64,000 bases of DNA from Clavelina lepadiformis (Eukaryota; Chordata; Ascidiacea; Aplousobranchia; Clavelinidae), in the NCBI RefSeq assembly GCF_947623445.1, contig NC_135248.1:14393820-14457819 (forward strand). The letters are read 5' to 3'. The position numbers and the translations under genes are program-made. Positions 36,455 to 48,500 of the stretch are shown piece after piece (the stretch's first letter is position 1; every line of letters begins with the position of its first letter). The notes under the pieces are model-generated. The model was not told where the DNA came from. It worked only from the letters and a program-made list of their open reading frames with translations, and ran no database searches.

Positions 36455-39400
36455 ATGCCGGCTGTCCTGGAAAGCTCTGTGAAATACGCTAATGCAGGAG
36501 TTTCAAACTCATGTTGCTCTAAGAGTCAAACAAAGACTTGGCTTCGACACAAAAGCCGCATTATACACAAAAAAGTTGAAAAAATACCACGATAGGAACG
36601 GAACTTTTCCAAATTTTGAGCTTGATATGAACACCCTCTTGCTTGTACTTTAGCAGACTGGAATTGAAAAACTCCGACAATTCTCTGCATCAGAAATCTT
36701 GTGCAATGTTAGAGGTAACTTCCTTGGTCAAGGAGGTTTTGGAACTGTCCGTTTAGGACACCACCAAGTGTTGGGAAGACTGGCCATAAAATGTCAACGT
36801 TTGCAGGGATCATTGGCTGAGATGAGACAAACCAAGAATGTGTAAGATAATTAATATTTGAGCAATAATAATGAGTGGTATGTTTCTTAGTTACAGGATT
36901 ATGAAGAAAGTTCTTATTCTAGATTGTTAAAAGAAGTTGAAATGATGTTGCTGGCTGCTCACAAACACGTCATCCGCATCGAGGGATTGATTGATGAGGA
37001 GGATTGGGTTGGAGTTGTCATGGAGCACATGTCAGCCGGATCACTTGCTGACTTAATCTTCAACGAAGAGCTAGAAACTATTCCTCTTTCTCTCTTGCTC
37101 CGGATGTCATACGAGACGGCTGATGCCATCACTAACCTCCACAAGATGCTCAAGGATCTCAGGATCGCTCATGGAGACTTGAAGCCCCAGAACATTCTTC
37201 TTAGCTCGGATCTTCATTGCAAAGTGGCAGACTTCGGTGGAGCTGCTTTATCTCATCACACCAGGACAGCAACAGCGAGACCGGATAGAACAGGAGAAGG
37301 GAGCCAGTTCACTCTTCTATTTACTGCTCCGGAGAGGTTGGATCCAAATTGCGAGCGACTTACAACATCCATGGATGTCTACAGCTTCGGAGTGATCCTT
37401 TACATGATGATCGTTAGAAAGTATCCTGGGATCAGAAATGAAATGTTTTTCAGGATGACTGGGAAGTTTCAAGGCGTGTCCTTTCAACAAAAACTAATCA
37501 ACGACATCAAGGATAGACTGGAGCGCGGTAAGGATGAAAAAGGCGTTCGGATCTTTTCTCTCCTGGAGAGCATCATGACCAAGTGTGTGGACAAGGAACC
37601 TTCGAAACGGCCAGCGATGATCGAGATACGTGACCAACTTCACCAACTACTGGCACCCATCAAACCATCCACCATCATGCTCAATATAGCAAGTGTACTC
37701 GAACACGTGACCATCACCGATGACGCACTTGATCAGGCGGCCAGCAAACCGATCAGTCACGTGGTACTTGGAGTAGATGGTGAGGTTTTAGTACCAACGA
37801 GCGTTTAACGGTGCTATGCTAAAGTAAACTATTTAAGCTACTGCTACGAAGACTGGTTTCAAGAAATGGATTTTAACCTGTTGCTTACGTTTAGAACCTC
37901 CATATCAAAGAAGGACAACTATTGCAAAGTCTTCACTGGAAAGCATCCCAACTAGCTCCGCAGGTTGGTCTTGTTAATTTTTGTATCGTGAAAAACTGCC
38001 AATTGAACTTGTTTCATATTTCATATATCCTGTTGTTGTTGTTGTTAATCCTTAATATAATTCGTTAACTCTTTTCAAACCAATAACGTTCACAGCTAGG
38101 TCGTGTCAAATGAGGTCATGAAGCTTTAGTTGCTAAAAAATAATCATTATCCGTTATAAAATAACGGGAATCCCACAACTGGTGTAATTTAATTAAGGTG
38201 AAGAACATAACATCTCAAACAGAGCAACATCTTTTCTTGATTTAAATTTTTTCTGTTTATTCAATCAAATATTCCTTGGGCCAACTATTTGCTTTATACA
38301 GTAGCCTACTTTCACGTCAAACTTTTCACGGTGATGTAAAAATAATCCGGTGTTAAAAAATCCGATTGGTGCAAAAGGAAAAATCTATTTTGTGAAACAA
38401 TTTAGCCTAATTGGGAAAAACTGAATGTAAGCCCGTGTAAACAATTTTTTTTTATTTGTAAACATTTCATCTGAAATCGACACGTCCTGCCTTATTTCCG
38501 ACAGATTTCGCGGTGGAAATTTACAGGTGTGCAAAACAGGATTTGACAGAAATCAAGTACAGTATTTTCAGGTAATTTCTTTGCAGGTTTTCGCAGAAAA
38601 CATCACGTGGTTCTGATCTAGCACAAACAACGGCCAATGAAATCCTTCCACGGATGCAAGAGTTTCTTCAATCGATATCGTCAACGACATGCGATGACGT
38701 CAAGCTATTCATTACCACGCAAGCTCATTGTTGGAAAGCAATTGTAGCATGCCTTTGTAAAATTGAAAAATATATACCAGCAATCAAAGCTAGTCAGATC
38801 GCCATAATCACCATGGAATCGAAGCTGGGTGAAGAATGTAAAAAATTGGAAGTCTACGCAATATGCTGCCAGAATGCAGGTTTGAATGAGTGTATTTGAT
38901 AATGATGGCGTCATAACTGCAGGACGCTAGCTTGTCATAATGTTTTATATTGTTTAGGTTTTCTTTACAAAATGAACGACCAACCAGACGAGTCTGAATC
39001 ATTCTGTGTCAAAGCGATCATCGCGCATCAAGCGGCCGAAGATGTCGAGCAAGAGGAATGGAAAATAAAGAGAATTCATTCCACAATTCACAGTCAGTAA
39101 CAGAACTTTCTATTTTTAGTTAAATGAAACTGGTAAAAGGAAAGTGGAGAAAATAAGATGCAGAAGTATTCGACAAAACAAAAACATGTTCTTTGTGTGA
39201 TCGGAAGACTATTATTACGTCATATTTGCATATGCCAAGTGCCGTTATGATTTATTAATGAAAATTGCTGAAGAGATAAAAAAAACGGAAATAATTTTCA
39301 TTTAAGACGTCCTCCAAATTTAACTTAGATTTCTTTTTCAGCTTTATGCAACTTGTATCAAGCACATCCATCAATGAAAAAGAAGAAAGGAAGTGACGTT

Positions 39401-40198
39401 TACCACTTTCTTCGAAAGCAAGAGCACCTCACAGGATTTCCCCGGTTTAGAAACGACTTTTTAACCTTGCGATTGATGATTCTTCTCAATCTGGATGATG
39501 ACGTCAAACCTATTTGTAAAAACCTCGCCACCATGGCAACGAATATAACACCTCCACCTGGTGAATGCAATGACATCTGTTCTAAACTCAACAAAGCCGC
39601 CAAACTGTTATTTTCAAAAAACGAGGAGCAGTCGGCGATATCTTTGAGAACATGTGTGATGAAGTTGAGTGAATTCATTCTTAATCCATATAATAAATTT
39701 TGGCGGATTTACGAATTTATTGAAACTGTTAGTGACCTTTACAGCCAGCCCACAGCGTCTCAACTTGTCACCATTGAACTTCAAATCATTCCATTGTGTG
39801 AAGAGGTAATTAGCAAAATAAAGGAATTCCGAAACATCGACCAACAAATAAAGGACAAGGGCTTAAGTTTGGCATTGGACGACACCAGCCAATGTTACCT
39901 GAAGGTCAAAGGTTATGATAAAGCCCTGCAATTGTCCAAACAAGCACTTGAAATGTTACCATTGGACATCGGCCAAGATCAAAGTCATAGAGACTTCTTG
40001 AAAGGCAGGATGCTTTATTGCATTGGTGTTTCCAACTATAAACTAAAGAAATATGATCTTGCTATACCCGCTCTTTCTGAAGCAATCGAATTGTTTGGTA
40101 AATATTCTGGACAAAATGATCGAATAAAAGAAGCTCGCCGATATTTGGAAAAAATAAACAAACCATCATTTCGACCTTTTCGTATGTTTGGGTTATGA
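36455..40198 (+). CDS. RIPK-like protein kinase fused to a TPR region, 804 aa
   Basis: Seven exons join in frame: 36455-36478, 36657-36841, 36923-37784, 37895-37963, 38597-38879, 38958-39092 and 39342-40198 (2415 bp). Kinase domain, residues about 25-330: glycine loop GQGGFGTV (32-39), lysine in LAIKC (K53), helix-C Glu in KEVEMM, catalytic HGDLKPQN (D155, N160; HGD instead of HRD), DFG at 173-175, then TAPERL and YSFGVILYMM. All catalytic residues are present. The style is tyrosine-kinase-like, closest to RIPK/ANKK. A linker (NLHIKEGQLLQSLHWKASQL) leads to an all-helical C-terminal region, residues about 404-804, ending in TPR-like repeats (CYLKVKGYDKALQLSKQAL; YCIGVSNYKLKKYDLAIPAL). The 8-codon first exon is inferred from an ATG and splice sites conserved in the duplicate. 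If exon 3 is not spliced, an alternative kinase-only protein ends at 37808. Role inferred as cytoplasmic signalling. Confidence 0.8.
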
Positions 40199-40725
40199 TG
40201 TCATATCTATAGTTCCAAGTTCTTTTGCACTGTCAATAAAAAGAGATTGTGGCTTCCATGTAGATTGTGTGTGACATCATCACATCGGCACAGACGTAAA
40301 GTTTGTAGGTGTACTATTTTATGAAGTAAATTTCCATTTTTGTATTGTTTCGTGCAGCTGTTGTAAATATAACGTATTAGATGAAATGTGGTTTGATGAT
40401 TTCCAAGCATTCGGTGAAACACATCAGTTTTACCAATACATTACAGCACACTGTTTTATTCGCGTTTTTTCCATCTTATACCGGACCCGGATCGCTTAAT
40501 GTTTTACTCAAAATAGTTTCAGGCAGTATACCAAGGGTGCCTAGATCTGTTACATTCTAGAAAGATTATTTTGTGACGATTGCAGTAAAAGGCAGTGACA
40601 TTTTTAATTACTGATTGAGCTTAAGAAAAACTGGTATAGATACTTAGTCGATGATGTATCCAATAATAATAGATGGGTCACGGCGGCTTTCATCATCTTT
40701 ACGGTTCCGTGTCCAACTTAACTCA
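40199..40725. other. 3' flank of the kinase-TPR gene, unit 1 end
   Basis: Non-coding 3' flank, recurring at about 45114-45584 in unit 2. A CAATAAAAAG poly(A)-type signal lies about 35 bp after the stop codon. It ends at the duplication junction. Confidence 0.6.
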
Positions 40726-40754
40726 CACATTTATTCGCTATGTTGGATACAAAC

Positions 40755-40889
40755 CGCAATTCCTTTCAGTGCTCTGGATTTACTTGAAATGTAAATCTGT
40801 TTAGGTTGAGGTTGCATCAAAACTTGTGCCTGTGGTTGCATAATCACAGATGTATTCATTGTTTGATAGAACGGAAGAGGAGTAGTCAT
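40755..40889 (-). pseudogene. Orphan duplicate of MS4A-like exon 1
   Basis: Encodes MTTPLPFYQTMNTSV, one MQPQAQVL unit and SKSRALKGIA, in frame and with the same donor context as the parent exon. No further MS4A-like exons lie downstream on the minus strand, because the duplication junction follows within about 30 bp. It is therefore an exon without a gene unless spliced to something else. Confidence 0.85.
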
Positions 40890-43311
40890 TTCTACAAAGA
40901 ACGTGTGTGCTCTATAACACGGATAAACAGTTGTTTGGTAACTTAGTAATCTGCATAGAATAATCGTTATAACAAGGCCGACATGTGTCAATCGCTTTAA
41001 AAATTATATCATTCAATCATTTTCACATTTCTACCTTTCTTGCTCTAATAATGATACCGCATATTGCATGCGATATTCATTTGATAACTACGGTTTAATA
41101 TTATAACCACAGGTTATTTCTAGCATATTGCAATCACAAACTGACATTTTTCTACAACTATTATGCAATTCACGGAAATAAAACAGCTTTGTGTGTTAAA
41201 CTATCGTTTATGACTAACAAACAACAGAAACCTATGTCTGGCTCTTGTGACAACATTTTGCTTATTACGTCACTCAGCTATTTTCGGTCACATTCGATCA
41301 AATGAATTGAAATAAGTGAAAACCGTTTTAAAAGTCTGGCATTGCCATGAAGAATCTTTACCAAGGCTAAGTATCACACAAAAACCAGGAATGACTTCTG
41401 CTTGGATCACGCTTATAACAACAGAAAATCTCGTCAATGGTTGCACATGACGTAGCCTACGGTATGTATTTTCAGTCTGAGGTTTACTGCTATAGCCTAA
41501 AGCTGTAAACGCTAATTAATTTTGTGCAACTGATGTTGTTCGACCAAAACAAAGGCAGCTGCGTTGCTTTTTACAAACACGAACACAATCAACAACTCGT
41601 ATATTATACCTGGTATTAACAATGTTGCACAAATGTATAGGCTTAAAGTATCTTTTGAATGTTCAAAGGGATTTTGCAACTTTAGTAATTTGTTTAACTG
41701 CTGTTTTTATCAAACCTAAAACTACACCTGCGTTGACAATTGATTAAAACATTGGCGCCCACATCGATAATCATGATACTGATTGTAGAATAATTATTTC
41801 ATCCGATGTATTGTTTAGTGCACGTTTAACTTATGTCTAGTTAGTTCTGTTTCATTTTAATCGTCTGTAGGTTAAATTGTTTTGGGTTTAATTTTCCATC
41901 AAACCCGATGACGTCATCTTGTCTGCTACTATTACAGATCTAAAAAATTCCATCTATACTTAATTTTAACATTTGGCTTATCACTATACAGCCCACAAAA
42001 ATGTTCAAGTAAACCCTATCAAGTTCTTGTCTAAGCCTTGTGTTTTTTAATAATAATAAATGTCTGTTGCACTTTGCGCTTTCCAAATTTGCACAAATCG
42101 CCCAAAGCGTGTTACATTTCCAGCTAATCTTGTTTCGTCTATTCCAACCATTCATTATTTTTGCAATTGCATAGGCTGCCCTATAATTTAGGCAAAGCGA
42201 TAAGAGATCCAATGACATAACGCAATTATTTTTCAACTCCAGGAATGTAAAATGCGACCGACTTAATACTTAACCTGAACAATGTTTTGAACGTGATTAA
42301 CACCATGAAAATAAAGAATTCATGTAGATCGCATTTCAGTTTAAGGAATATTAGTATAATTTGACTGAACTTGCTTGGATTTCATTGCGCTGAGTTGACT
42401 CCTTAAAGTTAATTTGATATAAATCGCTCACCACGCGATGGCTTTGTATCCAAGGAAACGACGCGATTGTTAGCTCATAATCAGCAGCGGAAATTAAAGA
42501 AATATGGGGCAGCTGATTGTTTGTTTAGAGTTTAAGGCAAACAAGTTCCATTGAACAACCAAAACAACAACCTTTGACTAGTGCGTAAAGATAAATCATA
42601 AATACTTTCTTTTAATGCTGCAGGTTGTAGTTTAAATAAAAGCTTGTGTGAGATCTTTTCTGCACAGAATATAAGTAAACTTGAATTAACCTTCCAAAGA
42701 ACAAAAGCCAAATTGAGGTCACGTTTTGACAGACTGTTATAATGGAAAAGGTGAATTAAAAATGACTTCACTAAATGTTTTAACGTATGTGTTTAAAATA
42801 GGTTTAATGTGTGTTTTACTTTTGGTTTCAAGTCATTTTTAAGCGAAGGCTAAGGCTAAGGCTATAAGGCTAAAGCTATAATATACCGAATGAATCGTTG
42901 TGGGTTGTGAGTCTCGCATCAACAGACATCAAATGCAATTTGTGTCCATGGCAGCAAAGTACAATATGACAGAGACGCTCACGTTAACTTTAGCAAAGAA
43001 ATGAAATCTTCATTTTACTTCGTTTTGCTTTTTAAGTTGTAGCCTACTTTGCTCTAATTCGAGAAAAGAAATAAATAAATTACTCAGCAAAAATACCATG
43101 TTATGAAATACTTATCACGGTTTTACGTCTTATGAAAATTATCAGGCCTACTCAAACTTCCAAATCTATATAAAAATACTTTAAGATAAAAATATTTCAA
43201 ATTTAAGCTTATTACACTATACGCAATGCTAAGTAATGTGTTAGGAAATCGAAATGCAATCTAGCGTAGGGGTAATATTTAAAACCAACTCAACTTGGCC
43301 CCTTGCAAAAC

Positions 43312-44542
43312 ATGTCGGCTGTCCTGGAAAGCTCTGTAAAATACGCTAATGCAGGAGTTTCAAACTCATATTGCTCTAAGGGTCAAACAAAGACTTGGCT
43401 TCGACACAAAAGCTGCATTATAAACAAAAAAGTTGAAAAAATACCACGATAGGAACGGACCTTTTCCAAATTTTGAGCTTGATATGAACACCCTCTTGCT
43501 TGTACTTTAGCAGACTGGAAGTGAAAAACTCCGACAATTCTCTGCATCAGAAATCTTGTGCAATGTTAGAGGTAACTTCCTTGGTCAAGGAGGTTTTGGA
43601 ACTGTCCGTTTAGGACACCACCAAGTGTTGGGAAGACTGGCCATAAAGTGTCAACGTCTGCAGAGATCATTGGCTGAGATGAGACAAACCAAGAATGTGT
43701 AAGATAGTTAATAATTGAGCAATAAATATGAGTAGTTTGTTTCTTAGTTACATGATTATGAAGAAAGTTCTTATTCTAGATTGTTAAAAGAGGTTGAAAT
43801 GATGTTGCTGGCTGCTCACAAACACGTCATCCGCATCGAGGGATTGATTGATGAGGAGGATTGGGTTGGAGTTGTCATGGAGCACATGTCAGCCGGATCA
43901 CTTGCTGACTTGATCTTCAACGAAGAGCTGGAAACTATTCCTCTTCTTCTCTTGCTCCGGATGTCATACGAGACGTTTAATGCCGTCACCAACCTCCACA
44001 AGATGTTCAAGGATCTTAGGATCGCTCATGGAGACTTGAAGCCCCAGAACATTCTTCTTAGCTCGGATCTTCATTGTAAAGTGGCAGACTTCGGTGGAGC
44101 CGCTTTATCTCATCACACCAGGACAGCGACAGCGAGACCGGATAAAACAGGAGAAGGGAGTCAGTTAACTCTTCTATTTACTGCTCCGGAGAGGTTGGAT
44201 CCAAATTGCGACCGGCTCACAACATCCATGGATGTCTACAGCTTCGGAGTGATTCTCTACATGATGATCGTTAGAAAGTATCCTGGGATCAGAAATGAAA
44301 TGATTTTCAGGATGACTGGGAAGTTTCAAGGCGTGTCCTTTCAACAAAAACTAATCAAAGACATCAAGGATATACTGAAGCGGGGTAAAGATGAGCAAGG
44401 TGTTCGGATCATTTCTCTCCTGGAGAGCATCATGACCAAGTGTGTGGACAAAGAACCTTCGAAACGACCAGCGATGATCGAGATACGTGACCAACTTCAC
44501 CAACTGCTGGCAACCATCAAACCATTAAACCATCCACCATAA
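43312..44542 (+). CDS. RIPK-like kinase, second copy, kinase-only (323 aa)
   Basis: Tandem paralogue of the 804-aa kinase. Exons 43312-43335, 43514-43698 and 43780-44542 join in frame. All catalytic motifs are kept: GQGGFGTV, LAIKC, HGDLKPQN, VADFGG, TAPERL. An 8-bp insertion (ATTAAACC-type) near 44523 relative to copy 1 shifts the frame, so the protein ends ...IKPLNHPP before the linker exon. The downstream TPR exons are deleted as well. Substitutions relative to copy 1 are spread through helix regions (ETFNAVTN for ETADAITN) and none hits a catalytic residue. It is either a functional truncated kinase or a young pseudogene with an intact kinase frame. Confidence 0.75.
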
Positions 44543-44761
44543 TGTGCCAGGCTGCGAGTGCCGTCGAACACGTGACCAACACCGATGACGTACTTGATCA
44601 GGAGGCCAGCAAACCGATCAGTCACGTGGTACTTGGAGTAGATGGTGAGGTGTTAGTGCCAACGGGAGTTTAACGGTTCAATGCTAAAGGAAAACTATTT
44701 AAGCTACTGGTACGAAGTGTGCGTGTCAAGAAATTGATTTTAACCTGTTGCTTACGTTTAG

Positions 44762-44827
44762 AACCTCCATATCAAAGAACAACCATTGCAACGTCTTCAC
44801 TGGAAAGCATCCCAACTAGCTCCGCAG
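44762..44827 (+). pseudogene. Relic linker exon of kinase copy 2
   Basis: Homologue of exon 4 of the kinase-TPR gene (37895-37963), 66 bp against 69 bp. It encodes NLHIKEQPLQRLHWKASQL in frame with acceptor and donor preserved, but it lies beyond the new stop of copy 2 and has no TPR exons after it. Confidence 0.75.
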
Positions 44828-45581
44828 GTTGGTCTTGTTAATTTTTGTGTTGTGATAAACTGCCGATTGAACTTGTTTCATAGACCTAACTCAGTTGTTA
44901 ATCCTTAACATAATTCGTTAACTCTTTTCAAACCACTAAAAACGTAAAATTCACATCCAGGTCGTATCAAATGAGGACATGAAGCTTTAGTTGCTAAATA
45001 AATGGTCACCATCGATCATCATCATCACCATCGGTTACGACGTCATAACCCAAACATACGAAACCATGTTGAGTTGTAGGACAATAATGACGTATTACTG
45101 GAGAACAAAAATCTTTAGTTCCAAGTTCTTTGGCACTGTCAATGAAAAAAGATTGTGGCTTGCATGTAGATTGTGTGTGACATCATCACATCGGCACAGA
45201 CGTAAAGTTTTTAGGTAAACTATTTTATGAAGTAAATTTCCATTTTTTTATTGTTTCGTGCAGCTGTTGTAAATATAACGTATAATATGAAATGTGATTT
45301 GATGATTTTCAAGCATTCGGTGAAACAAAACGATTATAGTAATACATTACAGTACAATACACTGTTTTATTCGCGTTTTTTCCATCTTACACCGGACCCG
45401 GATCGCTTAATGTTTTACTCAAAATAGTTTCAGGCAGTATTCCCAGGGTGCTTAGATCTGTTACATTCCAGAAAGATTATTTTGTGAAAAACTGGTAGAT
45501 ACTTAGTCGATGACGTATCCAATAATAATAGATGGGTCACGGCCGTTTTCATCATCTTTACAGTTCCGTGTCCAACTTAAC

Positions 45582-48500
45582 TCAACTCAAGTTCGCCAAA
45601 AACGTGAAATATGCGATACCTGCAACAAACAAACAAATAAAGAACGAAGTTATTGCTTGACCAGGGCTAAGTAATGTTCTTACCGTACAGACTAACCGCC
45701 ACAATCATCAGGGCAATTTGCAGGTAAATTTTCTGCCATACGCACAGAGTTTCGCTGATGGCAAACTGAGTAGCAAGTCCAACTTCGTACATAATATTCC
45801 AGGCTGCTAATGCTTGTTTGTTGTCGTCTTCAAAGAAACTTCCATACATTTCTGCAAAACCTCTTTGCATTATGACAGAAAAAACAAAAGCCATTCATTC
45901 AAGTTTGAGCAAAGTGTTTCAGTTTCTGTGGTTTCTCCACCAGCGAATCCGTTCTCACAACGTTCCAAGTGTTTAAAAGATTTAGCAGAAAGTTAGGTTG
46001 ATAACTTCAACATTTATAGCTTCAAATTTATGTGAACATGATGCGTATAGCTACTCTACCATCTGCGGGCAATCTTCACGCACGGAATTGCTCGAGAGGG
46101 CGCTGTAGAGCTTTCAAACCCTCTTCAAAAGACCAATCTGGTATGGAATTAAACGGAATGACAACGTGCTAGACGCTATGGCTGCGCTAGAAACTGAATT
46201 GCACAAAGTACGTGAAGCGGTTGGGCAGCAGTTGGTATTGTCAAAACATTATCTGCATAGGCCTCATGTTCTTGCGAGATCGTAACCCGAAAACCAGCAT
46301 CCAGGTAGAAATGTGAACGACAACGTATATTTAGACAACAATTAAAACGTGTTTTAAAACATGGGCCAGTATATATACACTGGTACATACGACATATAGG
46401 TCCACGTTACAAAACGGTTGAGCCACTCACCGTTCGTTTGACTTTGCCATAGAGTGTCCGACATTCCAAACATGAACGAGAGAATGTAAATCACCCAGGT
46501 CGTATTTTCGGTAATTTGCCAGGTCAAGCACACCACATAACTTGAAACATCGAGCACGAATGCGAAAGCAAATGGATAATTGCGACCATACTTGCTGTTA
46601 ACTTTTCCGCCAACGTAAGCAGCCAAAGTACCACTAGCACTAAACACAATCACCGCCACGCCAACCTGTTGTAGATGCCAAAACGAGAATACTTAGTAAA
46701 TTGGGCGCATCCAGCATAGAATAAGCATGAGTGAAAGACACACCTTGTCGACTCCCAAGACACAGGATACAAAAGCTCTGGTGATTTCTCCGTTGAAGAA
46801 GCTGAGTGTCATTCCGCCGTAGGTCGCAAGCCACATTATCAAAAGATGCTTGGGCGTGATCAGCAGCTTTAAGGTTGACTTCAAAGACTTGGCCATCACT
46901 TTGAATGAAGTTTCCGAACTCATTTTCTTGGAAAAGTTTTAATAGCAATGATTCTTTGTAGAGATCAATTTCAGAAAAATGTTGTACAACAGAAGTTCAA
47001 GATATGGTATGACAATACAATAAGCTAAAAGTTCTTCATCCACGGAAGAAGAACAGTCTTTGCACGACCCTCTCTTCCCAGTTATCGAGTTTGTCTATGA
47101 GCAAGCCTGATGAACGCATTTTTAATTTTGTTCTCTTAAATTACTAATGATCGAACTTAGCGACTGTTCACCAGACCCTCTACACGTGCATACGTCATAA
47201 ATGCATTTCAGAAAACTTTACAAACTTCATCCTAACCTGAATTGTTGCTTCATCCTCACCAACAGATGGTAATTTTATGATTCTTTCAAGTGACGTGTTA
47301 ATTGTTCGATCAACTTCATGGCCAGTTTCAACGGGTAAATTAACTCGGTATGAGAAAACCGCAATTAATACGAGACCGGCCAGAAATGCGATTAAGCTGT
47401 AGCGTGTGGCGACAAAGGCAGGGGTGTACTGTTCGATGTTGGCAAGTGTTATGTTCGGGTCTTGACAATCGTTCGCTCCGCAGAAGGAGAAATCTTGGTT
47501 CGTTGTAAAGTTGCTCCTGCCAGACAGCTGTCTGTCCACAAACAGGAATACGACACTGACAGCGCTGCCGAATGCCTAAGATGTTAGCAGCAGAAATTAG
47601 ATATTAACCAATCACAACGAACAAGAATTAGTTAACAATGGGCACCTTAACAAAAATAAAGACTTTTAAAGAAAGCAAAACTATGTACTTTAGCAAGTCT
47701 AGAGGTTTTTTCCACTTACTGTTCCCAAGCGGCAAACAGCAAAAAAAAATCCAGTGAACAGACGGCGGCGTACTTCGTATGTGCCTGGCTCATTTTTCGA
47801 TATTTCGACTGCAAAGTTGTTGGCGACAATTGAACCTGAACTCCAATACCAACCATCGCCGACTCCAAAGAACACCGCGGCCGGAATCAACGTGTAGTAA
47901 GCTATGGAAAAAAGTTTTTCACACAGACAAGAATTATTTAAGCGTTTCAGGTCAATTTGTGGTATAGAGTACTTGATTGGTTGTGTAACAGATATGTCCG
48001 TAGAACACTGTCTGGTACTTATCGAGGTATCGTCTGCTGAAACAACCGGGCTTTCTTGCAGTCACTACTGCAACAACTCGCACGGTCAATCCCACCATTT
48101 AGTAAAACAGGATCAAAGCGTAGAACGTTAACTACTGACTGGGATGTCCTCTAAAATACTCGTTCTGGAATCACTACTAAAGGAAAAGTCTGTACCCGCG
48201 CCAGTCACAACTAAAATCCTATAAAAGTCCCATTTTAGCATGCGGCAAGCCGATTTTATCAACCGAGGGAGCAGAACGGAATCAGGATGACGGCCCTAGA
48301 CCCAAGCAAATAAAACTTGGGTGCAAACAAAAGCACAGAAACAAAAAAAAGCACACAAAACAGTGTAGATTCTAACCTCGTCCTCAAATTAAGGAAAATT
48401 CAGTGAACGACGTGACTCTCAATTACATAAACAAATACTCAAACATTGAAGACAAATTGAAATGGAAATATATCGTTACAATTGGTTGTAGGGATGCTTT

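Larger units (their letters stand above)
33681..40725 (+). repeat. Tandem segmental duplication, unit 1 (~7.0 kb)
   Basis: Runs from the MS4A-like exon 1 through the kinase-TPR gene and its 3' flank to a run ending AACTTAACTCA. The same order recurs in unit 2. The junction at about 40725 joins the end of unit 1 (TCCAACTTAACTCA) directly to the start of unit 2 (CACATTTATTCGCTATG, matching 33682 onward). Confidence 0.92.
40725..45584 (+). repeat. Tandem segmental duplication, unit 2 (~4.9 kb)
   Basis: Second copy of unit 1, shorter by about 2.2 kb. The gap covers the TPR exons: homology stops near 45003 (GCTTTAGTTGCTAAA) and resumes near 45114 (AGTTCCAAGTTCTTT), with about 110 bp of unmatched filler between. 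Beyond 45584 the sequence continues into the UNC93-like last exon. Confidence 0.9.

Noticed and set aside
36492-36653. Open frame MQEFQTHVALRVKQ just before kinase exon 2
   Set aside because: It ends in a stop at the pyrimidine-rich acceptor, and the duplicate copy has an extra in-frame stop, so it is best read as intron 1.
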